Translations under genes and position numbers: made by a program
The notes under the pieces: model-generated
Database searches by the model: none
Told to the model about the DNA's origin: nothing
Seen by the model: the letters and a program-made list of their open reading frames with translations, nothing else
In this document: piece after piece, positions 7,387 through 15,463 of the stretch
Layout: each line of letters opens with the position of its first letter
How positions within the stretch are numbered: the first letter of the stretch is position 1
Assembly (NCBI GenBank): GCA_024277285.1
Contig: JAJRVM010000155.1
Span: forward strand, 1 to 24,380
Source: Planctomycetota bacterium
GTDB lineage: Bacteria; Planctomycetota; Planctomycetia; Pirellulales; Pirellulaceae
DNA: 24,380 bases
Reading direction: 5' to 3'

Positions 7387-8514
7387 ATGTCTGACAACCC
7401 CTACGTGAACGAGCATTTGACAGCGACGCAAGCCGGGATCCCTGACCCGCTGGTGGAATTGGATTGCTGGTTGAGCCAATTGACCGATCTACTGACTTCA
7501 CAGCTGGATACGACCGTACAGGCTTACGACATCCTGGCCCTCTGGGCCAAGCTGCGCAGAGTCCGACCGGAGTTAGTGCGTCAACTTGGCGGTGTCGAAA
7601 ACCTGGCGGAATCCGAAGCTTTGGTGTCCGAGCTGGGAAAAGATCTGGCAACACACGCCTTGATGCTTCCGGACGCCGAAGCATGGCTGGATGAGGCGAC
7701 CGCCTTGCAATCTGCGTACGAAGACGTTGCTTTGGCAGAGGCTCGCAACGACTTGGCCGAACGCATGTTGGCGGACTTGGACGACGCCCAGTTAGTGTTG
7801 TACGCCGCGCGGCGACTGGGGGTGGATGATCCAGAGCTGGATTCGGATCTGGCACGTTGTAGTGAATGGATGACAGAGCATATTGAGTTGTTCCTGGCAG
7901 CCAGTGTGACCGTGCAGGCGGTGGGCATGACATTCCGACCGAACCTTGCGGACTTCGATTATGGTCTGGCTGTCACGGCGTTGAAATACATTGACGTTCT
8001 TCGGGCCGCGGAAGCAGCGGAGACGGCCCTTCGTCTGACTAATGTCCAGCCATTCAATCCGCAAATTGTTATCGATTGGGTCGCCAAAAGCCAGCAGCAA
8101 CGTAACATGGCCGAAATGCTCCGATCCGCTTTCGTGGCTTTGATTGTTGACCAGTTGCATAAGCAGATGGGACGCCGCCCCATGGCGCAAGCGGCAGATG
8201 AAACCGAATTGATGCCCATGTTGTGGTGGGAGTGGAGCTCGCCTGAAGATAACCACAGGGCCCGTCTCGTGGTCCCGCCACGGCCGCTGCAAGACTCGCT
8301 GGTGACGCTCCAATTTCTGAGTGGCGATAGAACTGCAGCATCAGAATTGGAAGGTCAGCGCGTGACGTTGCACGGTACAGTCACAACGATCGATTCCAAA
8401 GGTCAGGCCACGTTCTATTTGACCGACTTCCTGCAGGTCAACGAGCCGCTGGTTCTACGAATTGGCTCGCAGGAAGCCCCGTGGCCACTGGTGACCGGTA
8501 GCACCCTGACATGA
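7387..8514 (+). CDS. Unrecognised helical plus beta-domain protein of the sigma/Lon cassette
   Basis: This 375-residue soluble protein is not recognised. Residues 20 to about 260 are strongly helical and acidic, with repeated Leu/Ala heptad-like stretches (SELGKDLATHALMLPDAEAW, AEARNDLAERMLADLDDAQL), suggesting a helical-bundle or scaffold domain. Residues about 275-375 switch to beta structure (ARLVVPPRPLQDSLVTLQFL, then VTLHGTVTTIDSKGQATFYL), which looks like a small immunoglobulin-like or carboxypeptidase-regulatory-type sandwich. There is no membrane segment, zinc motif or catalytic triad. It begins 3 bp after the previous stop and its own stop sits 15 bp before the Lon-CARF ATG, so it is part of the same translationally linked unit. 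It could be an adaptor, an anti-sigma protein or a substrate. The sequence does not decide. Confidence 0.65.
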   Translation: MSDNPYVNEHLTATQAGIPDPLVELDCWLSQLTDLLTSQLDTTVQAYDILALWAKLRRVRPELVRQLGGVENLAESEALVSELGKDLATHALMLPDAEAWLDEATALQSAYEDVALAEARNDLAERMLADLDDAQLVLYAARRLGVDDPELDSDLARCSEWMTEHIELFLAASVTVQAVGMTFRPNLADFDYGLAVTALKYIDVLRAAEAAETALRLTNVQPFNPQIVIDWVAKSQQQRNMAEMLRSAFVALIVDQLHKQMGRRPMAQAADETELMPMLWWEWSSPEDNHRARLVVPPRPLQDSLVTLQFLSGDRTAASELEGQRVTLHGTVTTIDSKGQATFYLTDFLQVNEPLVLRIGSQEAPWPLVTGSTLT

Positions 8515-8529
8515 GGAGTGTTCGACAGG

Positions 8530-9957
8530 ATGGTACACCGCGTGAACTGGGATAACTGCCGCCGTGAACTGAGTCAGCCGATGGCAAGCCTGACGTCATG
8601 CGCTGCCAGCACCCTGGTACTGTACCTTGGTGGGCTGGCACGTTGGTGTCTGCGGCCCGAAGTGCTGGACCTGGCGGCAACGGATGATTCGATCCCCCGA
8701 CCTTACCGACAGTTGTGGAGCGACCGACCACGGCTGGCAGGCACCTGCGGTTCGTGCTGGGTCCTCTTCGCAACGGATGCACAAGAACCAACTTTGCTGC
8801 GGCCTGCTTTTGCACTTCCCTTGCAATGGGTCAAAGGCCAGACGCACAGCCAGCATCTACCTCCAGCATTGTCAAGATTGGCATCGGACGTGAACAGGAG
8901 CTTCACGGAGTCAACCGGCGACGCCTGGGGACTTCGGCTGGGTCAAGAGTTGCGCGACACCGATCTCAGTACACTTCCATTGGATTGTCATTCCGGTTGG
9001 GCTTCGCTTGCAGCCGGATTATTGGTCGCTACCGAGGGTGGCAGGCCCGATCCGCAAGTTTGGGCGTCCGGCAGTTGGCGCGACACGGTTGGGATACGGC
9101 GGGTAGACGCTTTAGAAACCAAGCTGGCTTTGGCGATGGAATACGGTGCTCGGGTTGTTTTCGTACCTTCAGATCAGCTACAGGAAGCGAAACAGTCCGC
9201 AGCGGGCGTAGAAATCGGCGTGTTGCAAATGGGCGAGCGAGAACCACGTCGCGCCCTGGCCGATCTGGCGTTGCAACTTGAAACCCCACCTCTTCCCCCC
9301 AACACGCTGGAAGATGACGTCGGTTTCCAGCAGTCTGTCAAGTACTATTTGAAGCTTCCCCGTGGCGCACAGCGGACAACTCAGTTCTATTCCAGCCACC
9401 TTTTACCGACAATCACGCACCGTTGCCAAGTCCAGCTGCATACCGATCATGGCGATTGGCACCCCACGCATCTGGCCACCATTGTCAGCGGCAGTCCGGA
9501 GCTTGTTCCACTGGTTGCGCGTTCGCTGGGTGTGCGCTACTGCCTGCTGATGTACACCGCGGCCCCGAATTCACGATGGGATCAGACGCAGGCGATGCGT
9601 GTGGCCCGGGAACTATTGGAAGCGGATGGCATCGTCTGCGAAGAAAGCGTCTTCGAGAACGGGCCGCGCTTGGTCAGCCAGATCTCGAACGCAGTTCGTC
9701 GGTTTACAGAACACGCATCGCCGGATTCGACCGTTTTGGACATCACGCCGGGAAACAAATGGATGACTTGGACGGCGGACCATGCCATGCCCTCGGAAAG
9801 CTGGCGCGTCTACCTGCAAAACGACACGTTGACGGTCGCCGACCGCCGTCCTCGGCCTGGCAGCGAGCGTCTGATTTGTTGGCAGGTGGAGAATATGGAT
9901 TGTCATTTGCGCCAAATCGGTCAAACAACTGTCATTAGGCGAGGTCGCAGCCCGTAG
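8530..9957 (+). CDS. Lon-type (S16) protease fused to a CARF domain
   Basis: This 475-residue protein lacks an AAA+ ATPase. Residues about 125-235 match the Lon proteolytic domain: HSGWASLAAGLLVATEGGRP carries the likely nucleophile Ser159, and VWASGSW followed by RVDALETKLALAMEYGARVV carries the likely general base Lys198. The downstream VFVPSDQ matches the Lon strand after the lysine. Residues about 310-450 form a CARF-like Rossmann domain: LATIVSGSPELVPLVARSLG, CLLMYT and the ligand-motif equivalent VLDITPGNKWMTW. The predicted role is a soluble protease switched on by Cas10-made messenger. The N-terminal 120 residues are of unknown fold. ATG 8530 has AGGAG 11 bases upstream; GTG 8518 has no room for a ribosome site. 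It ends the cassette. The Lon domain is reasonably secure; the CARF call is slightly weaker. Confidence 0.82.
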   Translation: MVHRVNWDNCRRELSQPMASLTSCAASTLVLYLGGLARWCLRPEVLDLAATDDSIPRPYRQLWSDRPRLAGTCGSCWVLFATDAQEPTLLRPAFALPLQWVKGQTHSQHLPPALSRLASDVNRSFTESTGDAWGLRLGQELRDTDLSTLPLDCHSGWASLAAGLLVATEGGRPDPQVWASGSWRDTVGIRRVDALETKLALAMEYGARVVFVPSDQLQEAKQSAAGVEIGVLQMGEREPRRALADLALQLETPPLPPNTLEDDVGFQQSVKYYLKLPRGAQRTTQFYSSHLLPTITHRCQVQLHTDHGDWHPTHLATIVSGSPELVPLVARSLGVRYCLLMYTAAPNSRWDQTQAMRVARELLEADGIVCEESVFENGPRLVSQISNAVRRFTEHASPDSTVLDITPGNKWMTWTADHAMPSESWRVYLQNDTLTVADRRPRPGSERLICWQVENMDCHLRQIGQTTVIRRGRSP

Positions 9958-10027
9958 CATTCATTGGGCAACTATTCGACCGTGAGGAGGGGTGGCAGTC
10001 GAGGTCCGAGCGGCCGCCGAAAATCGC

Positions 10028-10058
10028 TTGATACCCTCGCCGTCGAAAGTGACATAAT
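10028..10058 (+). promoter_or_regulatory. Weak candidate promoter for the cas10 operon
   Basis: TTGATA (10028-10033) and CATAAT (10053-10058) are separated by 19 bp, slightly longer than ideal. They lie in the 182-bp gap before cas10, the only sizeable gap between the Lon-CARF gene and the interference genes. Confidence 0.3.
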
Positions 10059-10139
10059 CGCGAATCACGGCTCTTCGATTCATGGATTCCCGGCCGCCGT
10101 GGGCACCGCCGAACACAAGAACTGCAGGGAGATGTGCAA

Positions 10140-11801
10140 ATGTATCTGTGCTATGACATCAAGGGCATCCAGCGGTTTATATTCAGCATACCAAAACTGA
10201 AATGTGTCATTGGAGGCAGCGGTTTGATTGCCGAGTTTGACCACAATGCTGGAAAAGAAAGTAGACAGGACGGTGTGGAGCTGATATTCGCCGCGGGCGG
10301 GAGGGGCGCGTTCTTCTGTGCGTCAGAGTCTGTCGCGGAGGACTTCGCCGACAAACTGATCAAGGCCGCGCACGCGTTCGGACTGGATATTCGGATCGGA
10401 GTGGACGAGAGTCTGACTCAGGCCTCGCAACATGGTAACCGACTTTATCCGTGTCAACCCGAACCGTCCGATCCAGAGAATCCGCTGGCCGGGGAACCCT
10501 GCGCCATATCCGCCGCATGGCCGGTCGTGAAGAGCGCTCAGAAAAAACACCTTTCCGATGTGCATCCATTGGTACGCCTTCGCATTCAGAAGGCAAAGGA
10601 AGACAACCTGGGGAACGATATCCTCGATCAATTGCGTCAGCGCGATCTGGTACCCGACTCCATAGCCAGTCGCGATCTTTCGTTCTTCCGCAGTGTGACA
10701 CCAGACGCCGATGACTACGTAGACGAACGGGCCGAGGCGGAAACTGGGCACATTGTTCTGGGGCAGCGGAATCGCTGGGCGATTGTTGCGATGGACGGTA
10801 ATGACATGGGACGTCAGTTTCAGGCCTTTGACAATCTGGGCAAACCGGTGGATGCGACTCGCCGGTGGCTTGGAACCATGAGCAAGGCGTTGGAACGATG
10901 CGCACGATCGGCTTTCCTCTCAGCTCTGGGCCAGACCATCGCAGAGTGGATTGACGACGTAACGAACGAAGACGACGAGGTGTTGGACGATTTTCTTGTC
11001 GAAACGCAGGACGGCACCTTGAGCAACCGTTTGGTTCTTCCATTCCGGCCTCTCATCCTGGGCGGTGATGACATTGTGATGCTCTGCCATTCGGGCTACG
11101 CGATGACGTTTGTACAGCGCATGGTGCGTGAGTTCCGCGAACATAGCCGCTACGAGGCCGAGGCGGCAGGGCAAGAAACGCTTTGGCCAGCAACCGGCGG
11201 CCAGCTGTCGATCAGTGCTGGAGTGCTGTACTGCAAAGTCACTTTCCCTTTGCACTTGGCGATTCCCTATACCGAAAGTCTTCTGGCCAGTGCCAAAGGC
11301 AGATTTCGTGTAAGTGCGGACAGTGGGAAGCCGACGCCCGCGGCCGTCGACTGGGATGCGATCACCGACACGTTGGTCGACACGCCAGCCGCGCGACGAA
11401 ACCGCGAGCTCCGATTTCTCGATCCCGATCTGGGCAACACCGAGATCCAGTTGACGCGGAGACCGTACATCATCGAATCCCATGGCAGTGAAACCGAGGG
11501 CGACAATCAAGATCTGGCCGATGTTCAGGAACTGGCTAAAAAGCTTTCGCCCATTCCACCGAGCGTTCGGGCACGCATTCTACCCAGTCTTCAGCGGCCC
11601 TGGAGCGAGCGTGTGGAGTTTGTCGCATCGGTCGCCAAGCGTCACGGCCTGATTGCGGAACTGCTTTGGGAGGACAAGAATTCGCTCGGCAAAAGCTGGC
11701 GGCAGACGGATAACAACCAGCCACGCACAACCGGCTTGCCCGATGCGTTGTTGCTGCTGGAAGAAGAACACCGAATGAAGAGAGCCGTCGACCGTTCGTG
11801 A
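10140..11801 (+). CDS. cas10: Cas10, HD-less, with intact GGDD cyclase motif
   Basis: This 553-residue large subunit of the type III effector starts almost directly with the first palm domain (MYLCYDIKGIQRFIFSIPKL), so the N-terminal HD DNase domain is absent. The second palm carries the metal-binding segment AIVAMDGNDMGRQF (residues about 214-227) and the catalytic loop PLILGGDDIVML, with GGDD at 308-311, so messenger synthesis from ATP should be possible. The C-terminal region after about residue 450 is helical (Cas11-like D4 region). ATG 10140 is chosen because AGGGAG lies 8 bases upstream; GTG 10134 would be too close. It heads a co-directional set of fused Cas7-type genes. Lack of HD with a kept GGDD implies that immunity depends on ancillary messenger-activated effectors and on Cas7 RNA cleavage. 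Confidence 0.93.
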   Translation: MYLCYDIKGIQRFIFSIPKLKCVIGGSGLIAEFDHNAGKESRQDGVELIFAAGGRGAFFCASESVAEDFADKLIKAAHAFGLDIRIGVDESLTQASQHGNRLYPCQPEPSDPENPLAGEPCAISAAWPVVKSAQKKHLSDVHPLVRLRIQKAKEDNLGNDILDQLRQRDLVPDSIASRDLSFFRSVTPDADDYVDERAEAETGHIVLGQRNRWAIVAMDGNDMGRQFQAFDNLGKPVDATRRWLGTMSKALERCARSAFLSALGQTIAEWIDDVTNEDDEVLDDFLVETQDGTLSNRLVLPFRPLILGGDDIVMLCHSGYAMTFVQRMVREFREHSRYEAEAAGQETLWPATGGQLSISAGVLYCKVTFPLHLAIPYTESLLASAKGRFRVSADSGKPTPAAVDWDAITDTLVDTPAARRNRELRFLDPDLGNTEIQLTRRPYIIESHGSETEGDNQDLADVQELAKKLSPIPPSVRARILPSLQRPWSERVEFVASVAKRHGLIAELLWEDKNSLGKSWRQTDNNQPRTTGLPDALLLLEEEHRMKRAVDRS

Positions 11802-11870
11802 GTTGCAACAATCCACGGGGTCCGGCCTCAGAGGCAACTTTTTCGCAAAGCGTTTCCAAGGATATCAGAC

Positions 11871-12764
11871 ATGCCTACTTTCAACTACACAATCCAACTG
11901 ACAACGGACGCCGAACCCGGAACGGGTCTGGGTGGCGAGCTGGTCAACGATCTGATCCCGCGAGATCACGATCGTGCCCCCGTCATTCCAGCGTCTCATG
12001 TGAAGGGCTTGATGCGAGCAGCCTTTCGCGAGATGGCCAACTCGTTGGGATGGCCGGAAGAGCTGGAAACCAGAGTTTTCGGGGGTGCCGCACTACCCGA
12101 GGATCAGGCGGCAGTCGGCGCCGAAGCCGCATTCCACATAGCTTCGGCTCACGCAAACATCGATGCGCGTCTGCTGCTGGTCACGCGGACGGCGATCGAC
12201 GCCCAAACCGGCGGACCAGAAAAGGGCTCGCTGCGCACGACAGAGGCCGTGTCGGTCGAAACCATTTTTCAAGGACAAGTACATACGTCCGTTACGAGAG
12301 ATTCAGCCGAGGACCTTGCATGGCGGCTCGCTTTGCTGTCCATCCGAGCTATTGGAGGCAGTCGAAACCGCGGATGTGGCCAGTGCATCACGGAGATTCA
12401 AGACGAATCACGTACAGCCGGAACGTTGGTCCAACGGCTGGCCGACGTATTGCAAGGGCCGTCTTGGAAGGATGATCGAATCTCAGACCGACTTCATCGA
12501 CAGAGTCCCATGGCGCGGCGCGCCCAACTGCCAGAAAACGCAACGGTGCTGCAACTGGACTTTCATGCCACGACACCAATATGCTGTCCCGAAATTCCGG
12601 ACAAGACAAATGTCATTGCCACCGGGTTCAGCATCCCGGCCAGTGCCGTCCAAGGCGCGATCCTTACGCGACTGAATGAAACGGACCCCGGGTTGGCCAC
12701 GGCACTGTTCGAGAGTCCCGTATTTCGTGCTTGGCCGCTGCTTCCCTGCCAAGTACCCGACTAG
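11871..12764 (+). CDS. Cas7-Cas5 part of a Cas7-Cas5-Cas11 fusion, ended by an in-frame TAG
   Basis: Residues 1 to about 210 are a Cas7 (RAMP) domain: YTIQLTTDAEPGTGLGGELV, VIPASHVKGLMRAAFREMA, LLVTRTAIDAQTGGPEKGSL and a glycine loop GGSRNRGCGQ. From about residue 220 a second RAMP domain begins (TVLQLDFHATTPICCPEIPD, FSIPASAVQGAILTRL), which resembles the start of Cas5/Csx10. The frame then stops at TAG 12762-12764 after FRAWPLLPCQVPD. The same frame continues at once without another stop for almost 1.2 kb and reads as the rest of Cas5 plus Cas11. The whole would be about 690 residues. AAGGA about 8 bases before the ATG supports the start. The stop may be a nonsense mutation, an assembly error, a read-through site or a real split. 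Cas7 binds crRNA and can cut target RNA. Confidence 0.85.
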   Translation: MPTFNYTIQLTTDAEPGTGLGGELVNDLIPRDHDRAPVIPASHVKGLMRAAFREMANSLGWPEELETRVFGGAALPEDQAAVGAEAAFHIASAHANIDARLLLVTRTAIDAQTGGPEKGSLRTTEAVSVETIFQGQVHTSVTRDSAEDLAWRLALLSIRAIGGSRNRGCGQCITEIQDESRTAGTLVQRLADVLQGPSWKDDRISDRLHRQSPMARRAQLPENATVLQLDFHATTPICCPEIPDKTNVIATGFSIPASAVQGAILTRLNETDPGLATALFESPVFRAWPLLPCQVPD

Positions 12765-12779
12765 CGAACACCAGGACAG

Positions 12780-13946
12780 TTGGCCGATCTGCCTACGCCG
12801 GTTCGCGTCAGCCTTACGCACCGCGCAGCCAAGTTTTCGCTCGGAGACCAATACCGCGAGGAGCATTTCGTGGACGAGGCGATCAGGCCCTATGACTGGC
12901 ACACGATTCCAGACGGCGCGCCGCTGAAGGCTTCCGATGGCGTTCTGTTGCGCAATCCGGACGGCCGAGTGTTGCTGTGGAAAGCAGCGTCCATGCCCCA
13001 TACGGTAACGGCACACGGTGTCCATGGGCGTGAACCGGACGATCGGCACCTGTTCACCGTCGATGCCATGGCTCCGATGCTGTGGCGAGGCCTTCTGGTC
13101 ATCCCGGACGCCGCGGCCGATCAACTGCTCAGTGCACTCCGTGACAACCCCGTGGTTTCGATCGGCAAGAGCCGCAGTGTTCGGGGGATGGGTACCCTTG
13201 TCGCTTCCATGGTCGAAGGAACGCCGGACCAATGGCAAACCTACACGGAAAAAACGGTACTCGTTGTCCAGTCACCTCTTCTGCTGCCGGACCGTTCGGC
13301 CGTTGGTAAGACGGCAGAGCAGGAGTTGTCAGATCTGGCATCGGCATGGGCACACCAGTACGGATTGCCGAACGCGACTGCGAAAACGTGGGTCAACATT
13401 GGCATCCGATTCGGCTGGAGTCGCCATCAGGCGGGACGGCAACAGGCCTGCCGAGTTGTGCTGCCGGGTTCTGTGATCACGTTTTCCGAAAAACTGGATG
13501 CCACCGCCCTGGCAACTGCTCTGATCGGCGGAGTTGGTCTGGGCGGGCGGCAACGCGGATACGGTGCAGTCAGTACCCACCCGGGAACGGCCGTCGAACT
13601 CTGCCGCCCGGAACCGAAACTTCGACCGGCAAGGGGTGGTAGTCAGGCCAGATTCCGAGACGCCGTGGAGTTGATCCTTGAAATGCGAGCCACGGCCGCG
13701 AGACTTCCCAGCCCCAGCCAGATTCGTTCCGTACAGCAACGATTGGACAAATCGGGAAAGGATGTGGCAATCGAGTACCTGAGAAATCAAATACTACGCA
13801 CTAGCAAAATCTGGTTCACATGGGAATCCATCCATCAACAGATGGCCCAGCTATTGGAACAGTACGAGGCCCAGGTTGCATCCCGGGCACTCACGATGCT
13901 CGTGAATCTGGCCATTGTCGATCAACGTGGAGGTGCTCACCGATGA
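12780..13946 (+). CDS. Cas5-Cas11 part of the interrupted Cas7-Cas5-Cas11 fusion
   Basis: This 388-codon segment is in the same frame as the preceding gene and follows its TAG by five codons. Residues 1 to about 285 continue a Cas5/Csx10-like RAMP domain: VRVSLTHRAAKFSLGDQYRE, then VVSIGKSRSVRGMGTLVAS and a glycine-rich loop IGGVGLGGRQRGYGAV. Residues about 290-385 are helical (FRDAVELILEMRATAARLP through YLRNQILRTSKIWFTWESI), consistent with a Cas11-like small-subunit domain. A TTG at 12780, with AGGA just upstream at 12773-12776, could re-initiate, but it would start in the middle of the RAMP fold. The first ATG is 72 codons further in. The stop overlaps the next start as ATGA. In Synechocystis III-Dv, Cas7, Cas5 and Cas11 are one polypeptide, matching the combined arrangement here. 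Confidence 0.75.
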   Translation: MADLPTPVRVSLTHRAAKFSLGDQYREEHFVDEAIRPYDWHTIPDGAPLKASDGVLLRNPDGRVLLWKAASMPHTVTAHGVHGREPDDRHLFTVDAMAPMLWRGLLVIPDAAADQLLSALRDNPVVSIGKSRSVRGMGTLVASMVEGTPDQWQTYTEKTVLVVQSPLLLPDRSAVGKTAEQELSDLASAWAHQYGLPNATAKTWVNIGIRFGWSRHQAGRQQACRVVLPGSVITFSEKLDATALATALIGGVGLGGRQRGYGAVSTHPGTAVELCRPEPKLRPARGGSQARFRDAVELILEMRATAARLPSPSQIRSVQQRLDKSGKDVAIEYLRNQILRTSKIWFTWESIHQQMAQLLEQYEAQVASRALTMLVNLAIVDQRGGAHR

Positions 13947-15412
13947 CACATCGCATTCACAGATTGTACGTGCCCCTGATCTTTCCCGCAGGATTGGCGC
14001 CCGGCGAAGGTGGCGACTACAACACGCTTACAATTGCGCGCAACGGAATAGGGAAACCGGTGCTGCGAGGCACTGCGTTGGCGGGAGCCATGCGAAATGC
14101 CTGGCGGAAGTCTTTACTCGAGTCCGGTGTGTTACGTGGCGAAATCGAGTCGCAAGTCAGTCGTTTCTTCGGCAGTGCCCTGGGCAGCGGTCAAGACGAT
14201 GAGGCGGTTGAAAGCCCCCTGCAAGTGCATGACTGCGTTCTGGATCCCGGCGACTCCGCTGTCGTAACTCGGACACACCACTTGCGAGATCGGCACCTAG
14301 GCTCGGTAGCGGATGGCGGATTGTTCGCGTTGGAAGTCTGTCCACCAGGAACAGTAACGATTGCAAGCTTCGTCTTGCACGACAGTGATGATTCACCAGG
14401 CAACGCAACACGTTTTCTACAAACGCTAGTCGCCGTTTTGCAGGGAGGTATCACGCTGGGAGGCAAGTCGAATCGAGGGGTCGGACGGACTCGCCTCCAT
14501 GGTGATGCGATCTACCGAATTTACGATCTTTCGCGGACTGGCGACTATGCCGCCTGGCTGGATGACGATCGCGTCTGGCAACTGGATCCGAGTCGTTTAC
14601 CGGAAGGCGAACCGATCGCTCCAGCTACCGAGACGAACCGATCGATCCTTGCGATTGAATTGACTTTGGGGATTCCACGAGGCCAGGATCTACTGGTTGG
14701 CGACGGGCAAGGCCTAGCTCACGATATTGAACCACAGCGGGTTCGGGGCGCCGACGGCAAACCGTATTGGCGATTGCCGGGATCGACCCTGCGTGGGCTA
14801 TTCCGGTCCTGGATCGCGCGACTGGCAGCACGTGCAGAGCTTCCCGTCGCGGACAGTGCCGAGCGGCACCAACAGCGGCAAAAACGGGTGTGGACCGGCG
14901 AACTGCTGAAGACAGACGAGATGAACGGAAATAATCTGGGGTGGTGCTTCCTGCCCGAGAGCCAGCGGCGCGCGAACGGGGCCAAGACGGAATGCCCGGT
15001 AGCGGCGTTGTTTGGCACGCTGTTCCAAGCTGGACGGATCCATATCTCCGACGCATATGCAGCATGTTCAGCAACGGATTCTCGCCAGACGTGCGTCGAG
15101 GAGCAAGTGCGCCGGCACGTTGCAGTCGATTTGCTCACTGGCGGCGCATCGGAGGGCATGCTGTTTGACAACACGGTTCTGACCGCAATGCCGGATGGCA
15201 AGTCGCCTCAATTTCGCGTCGCCCTGCGAATAGACAACCCTACTCAGCAGGAAGCTCGCTGGCTGGCCAGGACGATCCGTGCGTTGGACCTGGGGCTTCT
15301 TCGAGTCGGCTCGAGCAAGAGCAGTGGGCGACTGGCACTGGTCGCAGCACCGCGGGCCACGGGCCCCGAGGCCGATCAATTCACCGCACTCGCGCCCAGC
15401 GGAAAATGCTGA
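13943..15412 (+). CDS. Tandem Cas7 fusion (Cas7-2x) of type III-D variant
   Basis: This 489-residue protein contains two Cas7 RAMP domains. The first (residues 1 to about 200) has KPVLRGTALAGAMRNAWRKS, the cleavage-loop region HDCVLDPGDSAVVTRTHHLR and the glycine loop GGITLGGKSNRGVGRTRL. The second (about 210-489) has SILAIELTLGIPRGQDLLVG, WRLPGSTLRGLFRSWIARL, LFGTLFQAGRIHISDAYAAC and an ending LLRVGSSKSSGRLALV. Such double Cas7 subunits form two steps of the crRNA backbone in the III-Dv complex, where acidic loop residues cut the target RNA. ATG 13943 overlaps the previous TGA by ATGA, whereas the upstream open frame overlaps the Cas11 region and is not conserved. The Asp residues in both loops look intact, so cleavage activity is plausible but not proven. 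Confidence 0.88.
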   Translation: MTHRIHRLYVPLIFPAGLAPGEGGDYNTLTIARNGIGKPVLRGTALAGAMRNAWRKSLLESGVLRGEIESQVSRFFGSALGSGQDDEAVESPLQVHDCVLDPGDSAVVTRTHHLRDRHLGSVADGGLFALEVCPPGTVTIASFVLHDSDDSPGNATRFLQTLVAVLQGGITLGGKSNRGVGRTRLHGDAIYRIYDLSRTGDYAAWLDDDRVWQLDPSRLPEGEPIAPATETNRSILAIELTLGIPRGQDLLVGDGQGLAHDIEPQRVRGADGKPYWRLPGSTLRGLFRSWIARLAARAELPVADSAERHQQRQKRVWTGELLKTDEMNGNNLGWCFLPESQRRANGAKTECPVAALFGTLFQAGRIHISDAYAACSATDSRQTCVEEQVRRHVAVDLLTGGASEGMLFDNTVLTAMPDGKSPQFRVALRIDNPTQQEARWLARTIRALDLGLLRVGSSKSSGRLALVAAPRATGPEADQFTALAPSGKC

Positions 15413-15463
15413 TCTGTTCGGAAGATAGTTGGTGATGGGTACCCGCACAAAAGGATATGAACA

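Noticed and set aside
8840..9957. SAVED rather than CARF sensor in the Lon fusion
   Set aside because: The sensor part is only about 140 residues with a single Rossmann-like pattern and a DITPGNK motif. SAVED domains are larger and lack this layout.
9964..10200. Possible small gene between the Lon-CARF gene and cas10
   Set aside because: It overlaps the start of cas10, shows no family pattern and has poor coding character.
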